DNA of 5,257 nucleotides from Legionellaceae bacterium UBA2794 (GTDB taxonomy: Bacteria; Pseudomonadota; Gammaproteobacteria; Legionellales; Legionellaceae), in assembly GCA_002352055.1 (NCBI GenBank), contig DEHS01000020.1, forward strand, positions 4,615 to 9,871. Direction: 5' to 3'. The notes under the pieces were generated by a model. The model saw nothing but the letters and a program-made list of their open reading frames with translations. It made no database searches and was not told the DNA's origin. Made by a program: the position numbers and the translations under genes. Positions 1 to 5,257 of the stretch are shown here, piece by piece (within the stretch, counting starts at the first letter, position 1; every line of letters begins with the position of its first letter).

Positions 1-652
1 ATAATGCATACAAGAAAAACCCGGTCAGTGTGAGTAATAAGGGATAAAGCATACTGACCGCTATTTTGGGCTTGGCAAAAACAGATAAGGTCGCGCCCTG
101 GTGTAGCGTATTCCACCAATATACCGAATAATGGATAATGGGTAAGTCAATGAGCCCCACCAGAGTCAGAATAGCAATAATTTTATCCCCATCCTCTTTA
201 TTTTTTACCGCATGATAGGTGGCCAAAATTGCAGCATAAAGCAACAGCAGAACCAGTTCAGAGGTAAGTCGCGCATCCCAAACCCACCATGCTCCCCACA
301 TGGGTTTACCCCAGATACTTCCAGTAACCAAAGCCAGAAAAGCCATCCAGGCACCCAGTTGCGCCACGGAATGGATTAATAAACCAGCGATTTTAATGCG
401 CCATACCAGCAGCAATAAGGCTAAAAATCCCATCCACCCGTAAAGAGCCATAGATAAAAATGCACTGGGGACATGAATATAAATAATTCGATAAGCGTCA
501 CCTTGTTGATAATCAGGAGGCGCAAAAACCAAGCCCCAAATCATACCAGCCAAGAGTGTGACTAATGCGCTTACTGCAAGCCAGGGAATAATACGGCCTG
601 AACCAGTATAAAATGTTCGCGGAGATGCACAATGATATAAAAACTTCCACAT
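1..652 (-). CDS. ccmC: Haem-handling protein CcmC, 5' part (3' end outside window)
   Basis: Reverse-strand translation gives 217 codons that run off the left edge; the E. coli protein has about 245 residues, so roughly 30 are missing. CcmC is an inner-membrane WWD-family protein that attaches haem to the chaperone CcmE with help from CcmA, CcmB and CcmD. The tryptophan-rich periplasmic motif is present at residues 114-126 (WGKPMWGAWWVWD). The haem-ligand histidines are His60 (YIHVP) and His184 (NTLHQG), the same numbers as in E. coli, with hydrophobic membrane spans around them. This exact register is why the ATG at 652 (MWKFLYH) is chosen. It has no good ribosome site. In-frame alternatives are ATG at 661 and GTG at 691; the GTG has AGGGG at 700-696 upstream and would add 13 residues. 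The gene is separated from ccmB by an opposite-strand gene, so it needs its own promoter or readthrough. In L. pneumophila ccmC is known to matter for low-iron and intracellular growth. Confidence 0.95.
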   Translation of the reverse strand, partial: MWKFLYHCASPRTFYTGSGRIIPWLAVSALVTLLAGMIWGLVFAPPDYQQGDAYRIIYIHVPSAFLSMALYGWMGFLALLLLVWRIKIAGLLIHSVAQLGAWMAFLALVTGSIWGKPMWGAWWVWDARLTSELVLLLLYAAILATYHAVKNKEDGDKIIAILTLVGLIDLPIIHYSVYWWNTLHQGATLSVFAKPKIAVSMLYPLLLTLTGFFLYAL

Positions 653-712
653 AGGAAACATTGAAATCAGAAAAGAAAACAATTTTATCACGTATCCCCT
701 GTTTCACAAAAC

Positions 713-720
713 TAAGATGA
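713..720 (+). repeat. 8 bp direct repeat TAAGATGA, left copy
   Basis: Identical to the copy at 2942-2949. It lies about 20 bases upstream of the possible GTG start of ccmC and outside the promoter-like elements of the inserted gene. The pair brackets about 2.2 kb and could be a target-site duplication, but no terminal inverted repeats are visible just inside it and a chance match is possible. Confidence 0.4.
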
Positions 721-777
721 TGTATTCAGGTGAACAACGGAATAAAAGTAGACCAGTTTTTAATGCTTGTTTTAAAA

Positions 778-797
778 TTTAATAAATCCTTAATATT
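778..797 (+). promoter_or_regulatory. PmrA-like tandem box upstream of the Sel1-repeat gene
   Basis: Two half-sites in direct repeat with 11-base period: TTTAATAAA (778-786), a two-base spacer, then CTTAATATT (789-797). The Legionella PmrA consensus for icm/dot and effector genes is, as I recall it, a tandem cTTAATatT separated by two bases. The second half-site matches it completely and the first at six of nine positions. A -10-like TATTAT (805-810) or TATAAG (808-813) lies just downstream, placing a start near 818 and a leader of about 30 bases. An alternative reading is a plain sigma-70 promoter, TTGTTT (767-772), 18 bases, TAATAT (791-796). The region is very AT-rich, so chance occurrence is possible. 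Confidence 0.45.
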
Positions 798-805
798 CAT
801 TATGT

Positions 806-834
806 ATTATAAGTACACATAAAAAATCGTATTG
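806..834 (-). promoter_or_regulatory. Candidate promoter for ccmC (weak)
   Basis: On the minus strand there is an exact TATAAT at 811-806. The -35 position at 834-829 reads CAATAC, a poor match to TTGACA. Transcription would start near 799 and leave about 110-150 bases of untranslated leader. It is listed because ccmC is cut off from ccmAB and would need a promoter here. TATAAT is common by chance in such AT-rich DNA. Confidence 0.25.
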
Positions 835-845
835 GAATAGAGCTA

Positions 846-2876
846 ATGTTTGAACAACTATTACAACAATGTGTTGAAGATGGATCAACTTCGGCGCTGA
901 GACAATTAGTTTTTCGTACTTGGAATAAGGATGAAATCGAATTTGCCAGAAACTATTTAGCCAATAAAAATTGCATTGAAAATAATAGTGCAACACAAAC
1001 ATTATACGGTTTCCTATATACCAAAGGTTATGTGGTTGAACAAAACTTTACTGAAGCGCTTCAACTTTTTGATAAAGCTATAGGACAATTTAATATTGTA
1101 GCTATGAAATTAAGAGCTTTAGCTTACATCAATGGAACTGGATGCCTTAAAGATATCTCTCAAGCGATAGTATGGCTCAAAAAAGCTTTTGATTTAAGTG
1201 AAGATAACGATTTGGAAGGAAAAGAATCGACTGCGAGATGCATTGGAAAATTGTGCTATCAGCAAAAAAATTACAAAGAATCATTAACTTGGTTTGATAA
1301 AGCACTTTCTATTCCCCTGCAATCGACTACGGCAATGTTACAAATTGCAGTTTTCTATAAGCAAGGTTTTGGAAGCAACCCTGTTGACGAAATAAATAAA
1401 GCATGGAGACTTTTAGATGATGCTGTTGAACTTAACTGCTCGGAGGCAATGTTAGTAAGTGCCAAGTATTATCTTGATGGCGTAGGTGGTCGTAAAAATA
1501 TAAAAAAAGCAATGACACTTTTAAAGCAAGCCTGCGCTCTCGGTAATGATAAGGTAAGGACATATAGTGTAGAATTATATAATAGTCGATATAAAATAAG
1601 TCAAGATGAACTGGCTGAATTATATTTTGAATTATATCGAATAAACAAAGACCCTAAAATATTTAACCTATTATATTACATGGCTGGAATAGGTCGGAAT
1701 AATTTAGCACAAACCTACCTAATCAGAATTAATCTTAATGATAATCCGGTTAGCGCGCTAAATGTACTTAACAATAACATACAGACTTTAACACCGATGT
1801 TATATCAGCAACTATCCTCTCTAATGGATAAATTGCCTGATTGCCAGCAGGAAATTGCGCAACTACAACAATTTATTGAGAAATATAATCCCGAGCATGA
1901 ATCAATCGAAAAGGCATATTTTGACTTTAAATCATGTTTAAAAAATGACAAAGTGAAGGCATTTCTAATTTTTGAATCAAGCTTAGAACATACAGCATTG
2001 CTTAACAGCTCAGAATTATTCGAGATGGCGAGCATGACTGAGTGTGATATAGAGCATCTTTCTCCAATTCAGCTAACCCACAGAAGAGAACGAGCTTGCG
2101 AATTATACTATCTGGCCTTTGAAAAAAGTAACGATGAACAATATCTCAGAAAATTACTGCATACGTTAAGATTGATGGAAACTGGGCAATCCAACGGTAT
2201 TTTCATGGATATTCACAGTCCTGAAGAAGAAGCTCGACTTAGTCGATTTATAGAGACTTTGAACAGACGCAATCAGCAGTCAGCTGTTAAGGCTCTCAAC
2301 GCATTTGTAGTTACTACAACGTCTTACCTAACCCAAAATTTAAACCCTTTGTGTCGAAAATTAAGTATTGAATCTTTAAATGCAGCGAGATTGATACTGG
2401 AAAAATTAAATGGAAATTTAAAACTTATTGATATAATGGATAATCCAGCATTATTAAGTAAAATTGCTAAACCCAGTCCTTTATACACAATACTTGACGA
2501 TCAATTCAATGGAAAAGTAAATCCTCTACACTTCATTATGAGTGTAGACGAATGCAAAGCTATTTTAACTCAAGAAAACAGCGGTGAGCTGATTTATAAA
2601 GCCCTCATTGATAATAAAATTATCAGTACTGAAGGTTTAAAAATTTTAGCAAGGCATAAAGAAAAAACAATCACTTACATGAAAAATTTACCTCATGATG
2701 AAACTAAAAATAACATTGAGAGTATATTAAAATTTGCTGATGATAAAAGAGACCCCGCTGCCTCACTCAAGCAGTATTTTGCTGTGCAACGTGGCTTGTT
2801 CAAGCCCAGAGCTGGGCGGGGAAGTTATAAAGAACTGGAACACATGCGTCAGCAAATGTCCCAGGCCACTTTGTAA
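846..2876 (+). CDS. Sel1-like repeat protein, candidate Dot/Icm effector
   Basis: 676-residue protein of unknown specific function; I do not recognise a named gene. The N-terminal third holds about five degenerate Sel1-like (TPR-related) helical repeats near residues 48-83, 84-118, 129-158, 162-198 and 199-234, with recurring patterns such as YTKGYVVEQNFTEALQLFDKA and YYLDGVGGRKNIKKAMTLLKQA. Such repeats form a superhelical scaffold for protein binding. Residues 325-357 look helical, possibly coiled coil. Residues 545-605 are unassigned and only faintly ankyrin-like (NPLHF). There is no Sec signal peptide (start MFEQLLQQCVEDGS), unlike the Legionella Sel1 proteins LpnE and EnhC, so it is cytosolic or exported by another route. 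The tail is polar, with two Glu about 12-14 residues from the end (YKELEHM), weakly like a Dot/Icm E-block. The ATG has only a weak ribosome site (GGA at 834-836). The gene lies opposite to and between ccmB and ccmC and is AT-rich except at its 3' end. The Sel1 call is firm; the effector role is inference. Confidence 0.85.
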   Translation: MFEQLLQQCVEDGSTSALRQLVFRTWNKDEIEFARNYLANKNCIENNSATQTLYGFLYTKGYVVEQNFTEALQLFDKAIGQFNIVAMKLRALAYINGTGCLKDISQAIVWLKKAFDLSEDNDLEGKESTARCIGKLCYQQKNYKESLTWFDKALSIPLQSTTAMLQIAVFYKQGFGSNPVDEINKAWRLLDDAVELNCSEAMLVSAKYYLDGVGGRKNIKKAMTLLKQACALGNDKVRTYSVELYNSRYKISQDELAELYFELYRINKDPKIFNLLYYMAGIGRNNLAQTYLIRINLNDNPVSALNVLNNNIQTLTPMLYQQLSSLMDKLPDCQQEIAQLQQFIEKYNPEHESIEKAYFDFKSCLKNDKVKAFLIFESSLEHTALLNSSELFEMASMTECDIEHLSPIQLTHRRERACELYYLAFEKSNDEQYLRKLLHTLRLMETGQSNGIFMDIHSPEEEARLSRFIETLNRRNQQSAVKALNAFVVTTTSYLTQNLNPLCRKLSIESLNAARLILEKLNGNLKLIDIMDNPALLSKIAKPSPLYTILDDQFNGKVNPLHFIMSVDECKAILTQENSGELIYKALIDNKIISTEGLKILARHKEKTITYMKNLPHDETKNNIESILKFADDKRDPAASLKQYFAVQRGLFKPRAGRGSYKELEHMRQQMSQATL

Positions 2877-2941
2877 TTAACAAATCTGGAGTCTCTCGAA
2901 ACAAGGCTCTAGTCACAGTGTAATAATGTAGAATAATTAGT

Positions 2942-2949
2942 TAAGATGA
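2942..2949 (+). repeat. 8 bp direct repeat TAAGATGA, right copy
   Basis: Exact partner of the copy at 713-720, located 25 bases beyond the ccmB stop codon. If the two copies are collapsed, ccmB and ccmC would be about 55 bases apart (counting to the GTG at 691) on the same strand, a normal spacing for a ccm operon. Confidence 0.4.
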
Positions 2950-2974
2950 GGAGGAAAATACACTCCTTCCCTGA

Positions 2975-3655
2975 TCAGTCTGTATGTACTATTCGAATAA
3001 CTCCAGCAATAGCGAATGGTAAAAAAGCTACGGCAATCACTGACATGGCTAAAAGAAGACTCAAATATCCGTTAACCGGTAATCCTTGTAATGCGATAGT
3101 CAATGTTCCGCTGCCAAAAATCAATAATGGTAAGGTGAGCGGCAACAAAATTAATGCCATGAGAGCGCCTCTTTGACTGATGCCTATTCCAAAAGCCGCT
3201 GCAAGAGCACAGAGAAAAAATAAGGCAGGTGTGCCACACAGAAGACTTAAAATCAATATCCAGGTTTCCCACCCATTTAAGGAAAATATCACGGCTATAA
3301 AAGGACATAAAATTATAATGGGAATAATATGAAACAACCAATGGGCCAATATCTTGGCACTTACCAGGCGGGTTACAGAATAACCAGACACCAGCCATTG
3401 TTCAATCACACCCTGCTCGTAATCCTGTTGAAATAATCGCTCGCTAGTTAAGAGCATTGACAATAACATAGCCATCCAAATGATCCCGGGAGCTACAGTA
3501 CGCATCAGCTCCACTTCAGGCCTCAAGGTCAGCGGGAAAAAAACCATAAGCATTAAAAAAAACAGACAGGAATTGATGAGATTCCTAATTTGGCGAAGTT
3601 GAATCAACCATTCTCGTTGACATTGTTTGTAAAAAAGGGAGCACCCAGAACTCAT
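2975..3655 (-). CDS. ccmB: Haem exporter membrane subunit CcmB
   Basis: 226-residue integral membrane protein, close to the usual length of about 220. CcmB is the permease-like subunit that works with the ATPase CcmA and with CcmC/CcmD to release haem-loaded CcmE at the inner membrane. About six membrane spans are visible near residues 26-44, 54-70, 100-125, 131-155, 162-182 and 197-220. Segments typical of the family are present: APGIIWMAMLLS (55-66), ERLFQQD (72-78), LAHW (103-106), LLCGTPAL (138-145), LPLTLPLLIF (171-180) and LPVNGYL (192-198). The ATG overlaps the ccmA stop as ATGA (3655-3652), and AGGAG at 3668-3664 gives a ribosome site with eight-base spacing, so translation is probably coupled to ccmA. 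Downstream the order is broken: instead of ccmC there is a convergent Sel1-repeat gene 98 bases away. Confidence 0.97.
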   Translation of the reverse strand: MSSGCSLFYKQCQREWLIQLRQIRNLINSCLFFLMLMVFFPLTLRPEVELMRTVAPGIIWMAMLLSMLLTSERLFQQDYEQGVIEQWLVSGYSVTRLVSAKILAHWLFHIIPIIILCPFIAVIFSLNGWETWILILSLLCGTPALFFLCALAAAFGIGISQRGALMALILLPLTLPLLIFGSGTLTIALQGLPVNGYLSLLLAMSVIAVAFLPFAIAGVIRIVHTD

Positions 3656-4254
3656 AACTGATACTCCTCATAGTCAGCTGGATGAAGAGGCAAACTCTGG
3701 TGAGAGGTAAGCAATACTGCCCCGCCCTGTTCCCGATGATTTTTTATCTTATCCATAACAAGAGACACAGCCGCCTCGTCCAGCGCAACCAACGGTTCAT
3801 CCAGCAACCATAAGGGAGCATTCGACATCCAAAGACGCAAGAGCCCTGCCTGTCTTCGTTGACCTGCAGAGAACAAACCACAAGGGGTATCCAGTTGATA
3901 CTCCAGGTGAAATATTGAAACCAGATCCTGTAAAGAAATATCTTTTGCATTAAAGTGTAAATCAAAAAAACAATTTTCTTTTAAAGTCAGAAACGGATTA
4001 ATCCCTGTTTTATGACCGACAAAACATAACTGACGTTGAAAAGAGGCAATGTCCTCCATTATCAACTTATCTTTAAATTTAATCTGGCCCTGTGAGGGCT
4101 GATATAAGCCACTCACTAATTTTAATAATGTAGTTTTTCCCGCGCCGTTAGCGCCTTTTAAATGCAATAAGCCACCAGCAGGAACATGAAATGTAATTTC
4201 ATTTAAGATGGGTTCATCCTGATAATCAAAACTAATACCAATAACATCAAGCAT
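3652..4254 (-). CDS. ccmA: Cytochrome c maturation ABC transporter ATPase CcmA
   Basis: 200-residue ABC ATPase, close to the 205 of E. coli. It hydrolyses ATP on the cytoplasmic face of the CcmABCD complex, driving release of holo-CcmE. Visible motifs are Walker A GANGAGKT (34-41, Lys40), the GHKTGINPFLT segment where the Q-loop would be (80-90, His in place of Gln, similar to E. coli CcmA), the signature FSAGQRRQ (128-135), Walker B LWLLDEP (148-154, Asp152/Glu153), the D-loop ALDE (157-160) and switch His185. All catalytic residues look intact. The start MLDVIGISFDY aligns with the family N-terminus; no convincing ribosome site precedes it and TATATT directly abuts the ATG. It is the first gene of the ccmA-ccmB pair, overlaps ccmB by four bases, and lies downstream of a same-strand hairpin and GC-rich leader block that may control it. 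Confidence 0.97.
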   Translation of the reverse strand: MLDVIGISFDYQDEPILNEITFHVPAGGLLHLKGANGAGKTTLLKLVSGLYQPSQGQIKFKDKLIMEDIASFQRQLCFVGHKTGINPFLTLKENCFFDLHFNAKDISLQDLVSIFHLEYQLDTPCGLFSAGQRRQAGLLRLWMSNAPLWLLDEPLVALDEAAVSLVMDKIKNHREQGGAVLLTSHQSLPLHPADYEEYQL

Positions 4255-4309
4255 AATATAGCTGAATATTTGAAAAGAGGAGACTAACCATAAATAATCA
4301 ACAACACAA

Positions 4310-4350
4310 GTTTTTTAAAGAAAGTTTACCACCGAATCGGTGGGGTAAAC
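4310..4350 (-). terminator. Strong hairpin with T-rich tail, upstream of ccmA
   Basis: On the minus strand the sequence folds as GTTTA / CCACCG / ATT loop / CGGTGG / TAAAC: eleven base pairs with a two-base bulge, at 4350-4324. It is followed by TTTCTTT (4323-4317) and then A-rich sequence. That is the form of an intrinsic terminator for a minus-strand transcript that would otherwise enter ccmA, 70 bases downstream. The T tract is interrupted, so termination may be partial. On the plus strand no T tract follows, so it would not terminate in that direction. Confidence 0.6.
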
Positions 4351-4424
4351 ATTAATTCATTCCAGGAGCCATTCCTTTCGGTAGAGTCTTTGGCACGTAG
4401 GCGGGAGGAGCAATGGTGAACACG
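4317..4424 (-). ncRNA. Candidate small RNA or cis-acting ccmA leader
   Basis: A GC-rich block (about 4361-4427) stands out in an otherwise very AT-rich intergenic region, a common mark of structured RNA in low-GC genomes. It lies on the same strand as ccmA, starts just after a -10-like TATTAT (4435-4430, no good -35) and ends at the hairpin with T-rich tail. Near the 5' end, GTTCACC (4420-4414) resembles the 5' arm of that hairpin (GTTTACC, 4350-4344) and could pair, with one mismatch, with its 3' arm GGTAAAC (4330-4324). That would give an antiterminator alternative. It matches no riboswitch family that I recognise. It could equally be a free small RNA with its own terminator, or the 3' end of a decayed gene. 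Confidence 0.4.
4352..4423 (-). CDS. Possible 23-residue leader peptide or gene remnant
   Basis: A minus-strand reading frame starts at GTG (4423), reads VFTIAPPAY at its beginning and KGMAPGMN at its end, and stops with TAA at 4354-4352, one base before the hairpin. An in-frame TAG lies two codons upstream, so the frame cannot extend further. The GTG has no usable ribosome site and sits almost at the predicted transcript start. The peptide looks protein-like. A single-base shift would join it to the longer upstream frame that begins at 4547 (MAIMKLLRK), which suggests a frameshifted small gene as an alternative. No enrichment for one amino acid is seen that would point to classical attenuation. 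Confidence 0.2.
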   Translation of the reverse strand: MFTIAPPAYVPKTLPKGMAPGMN

Positions 4425-4521
4425 CCCTAATAATATGTTAAAGACAACTTTAATTTGGTCTGTAAATCGAAAATTAGAAAATAGGGACAAAAAACTATTT
4501 ATTTGTACCAATAATTTTATC

Positions 4522-4550
4522 TTGCGAAGTAACTTCATGATCGCCATAAT
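4522..4550 (+). promoter_or_regulatory. Sigma-70-type promoter for sohB
   Basis: TTGCGA at 4522-4527 (four of six to TTGACA), a 17-base spacer, and CATAAT at 4545-4550 (five of six to TATAAT). Transcription would begin near 4557, about 21 bases before the sohB ATG, leaving room for the ribosome site AAGAGG at 4566-4571. Confidence 0.55.
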
Positions 4551-4577
4551 CTATTTTTATTTTTTAAGAGGTTAGTA

Positions 4578-5257
4578 ATGGAGTTCCTAAGTCAATACGG
4601 GATGTTTTTATTAAAATGTCTCACTCTGGTGATTGCTTTTTTGCTTCTTATAGCAGGTATTTTCTCTATAAGCCGTAAACCGAAACCCAAGTTGGAAATT
4701 ATTTCCCTAAATGAACAATACGACCAGCTAAATACATTCATGAATAAAGAAGTATTAGGCAAAAAAACAGAAAAAAAGAAAAAAAAGAAAGCAACAAAAC
4801 CTAATTTGTTTGTTATTGATTTTCATGGTGATATAAAAGCTTCTCAGGTTGATCAGTTACGTGATGAAATTACATCTATCTTATGCATCGCGAAACCAGA
4901 TGATGAGGTAATGCTTCGGTTGGATAGTCCTGGTGGGGCTGTCAATGGCTATGGTTTGGCGGCAGCACAATTACAACGAATCAGAGATAAAAAGATCACG
5001 CTAACCGTTTGCATCGATAAAGTTGCTGCCAGCGGCGGTTATTTAATGGCCTGTGTCGCCAATAAAATTATTGCAGCACCTTTTGCAATTATTGGTTCTA
5101 TCGGGGTAGTAGCCCAAATACCTAATTTTCATCGCTGGTTAAAGAAAAATGACGTGGATGTGGAGGTATTAACTGCAGGCGAATACAAGCGAACCCTGAC
5201 GCTATTTGCAGAAAATACAGATAAAGGGAGAAAGAAATTTCAGGAAGATTTGGAAAA
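4578..5257 (+). CDS. sohB: SohB-type S49 peptidase, 5' part (3' end outside window)
   Basis: 226 codons visible of a protein usually about 320-350 residues long. SohB is an inner-membrane serine peptidase of family S49, related to signal peptide peptidase SppA. A membrane anchor spans residues 8-31, followed by a basic linker with a six-lysine run (66-71). The peptidase fold then follows: DFHGDI (81-86), LDSPGGAVNGYG (115-126), nucleophile Ser152 in VAASGGY (149-155), IIGSIGVV (171-178) and the probable general base Lys204 in GEYKRT (201-206). The 52-residue Ser-Lys spacing equals that of Bacillus subtilis SppA (Ser147/Lys199). The ATG has a good ribosome site, AAGAGG, six bases upstream, and a sigma-70-like promoter before that. 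It is divergent from ccmA with no obvious functional link. The linker codons contain A7, A7 and A8 tracts. Confidence 0.93.
   Translation, partial: MEFLSQYGMFLLKCLTLVIAFLLLIAGIFSISRKPKPKLEIISLNEQYDQLNTFMNKEVLGKKTEKKKKKKATKPNLFVIDFHGDIKASQVDQLRDEITSILCIAKPDDEVMLRLDSPGGAVNGYGLAAAQLQRIRDKKITLTVCIDKVAASGGYLMACVANKIIAAPFAIIGSIGVVAQIPNFHRWLKKNDVDVEVLTAGEYKRTLTLFAENTDKGRKKFQEDLE

Larger units (their letters stand above)
4255..4577. other. Divergent intergenic region between ccmA and sohB
   Basis: 323 bases without a confident protein gene. It contains, from left: an AT-rich 69-base stretch next to ccmA in which I see no clear promoter; the hairpin and GC-rich leader block on the ccmA strand; an AT-rich stretch; and the sohB promoter and ribosome site on the plus strand. 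A 73-codon minus-strand frame (4326-4547) crosses the block, but it has no ribosome site and no recognisable similarity. Confidence 0.7.

Noticed and set aside
513..707. 64-codon minus-strand frame overlapping the start of ccmC
   Set aside because: It is an out-of-frame shadow of ccmC, whose own frame carries the conserved WWD motif and histidines.
693..845. Remnant insertion sequence or terminal inverted repeats at the insert edges
   Set aside because: I compared the bases just inside the two TAAGATGA copies and found no inverted match, and no transposase fragment is readable.
2388..2660. Ankyrin-like repeat in the C-terminal part of the Sel1 protein (around NPLHF)
   Set aside because: Only a single short resemblance to the TPLH motif, without the rest of the ankyrin pattern or a second repeat.
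2877..2974. Possible shared terminator between the convergent Sel1 gene and ccmB
   Set aside because: Only a 5 bp stem (AGGAG/CTCCT) with a nine-base loop and no T tract on either strand was found; not enough to call.
2946..3176. Plus-strand 76-codon frame preceded by GAGGAGG-like sequence
   Set aside because: It lies antisense within ccmB, has no protein-like features, and the purine-rich sequence falls inside rather than upstream of the frame.
4413..4430. Plus-strand GGAGGAGCAATG followed by a five-codon frame (MVNTP) and TAA TAA
   Set aside because: The ribosome site looks good, but the frame is tiny, no plus-strand promoter is evident for it, and the GC-rich purines are explained by the minus-strand leader block.
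4326..4547. 73-codon minus-strand frame between ccmA and sohB
   Set aside because: No ribosome site and no recognisable motif; it reads through the terminator-like hairpin and its start lies in the sohB promoter. Kept only as an alternative explanation (frameshifted small gene) for the GC-rich block.

Overview
The window looks like a chromosomal segment of a Legionella species, probably L. pneumophila or a close relative. The reasons are moderately AT-rich DNA, a System I cytochrome c maturation (ccm) locus, a large eukaryote-like Sel1-repeat gene with no signal peptide, and a divergent S49 peptidase gene. The genus call rests on remembered gene organisation and sequence style; no database search was made.

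Layout, left to right: the 5' part of ccmC (minus strand, running off the left edge); a 150-190 bp divergent intergenic region with promoter-like elements; a 676-codon plus-strand gene for a Sel1-like repeat protein; a 98 bp convergent gap with no convincing terminator; ccmB and ccmA (both minus strand, overlapping by ATGA, transcribed ccmA to ccmB); a 323 bp divergent intergenic region with a GC-rich block and a strong hairpin upstream of ccmA; and the 5' part of sohB (plus strand, running off the right edge).

CcmA (ATPase), CcmB (membrane permease) and CcmC (WWD-domain haem handler) act together at the inner membrane to load haem onto the periplasmic chaperone CcmE for cytochrome c assembly. 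In most bacteria ccmA-ccmB-ccmC are contiguous and co-transcribed. Here a gene of opposite orientation and lower GC content sits between ccmB and ccmC. An exact 8 bp direct repeat (TAAGATGA at 713-720 and 2942-2949) brackets it, lying close to both broken operon ends.

The inserted gene is a plausible Dot/Icm effector candidate: several degenerate Sel1 repeats, no Sec signal, a tandem PmrA-like box (TTTAAT-N5-CTTAAT) upstream, and a compositionally distinct C-terminal tail. None of this proves translocation. The other noteworthy element is the ccmA leader region, which could encode a small RNA, a short leader peptide with an attenuator, or gene debris.
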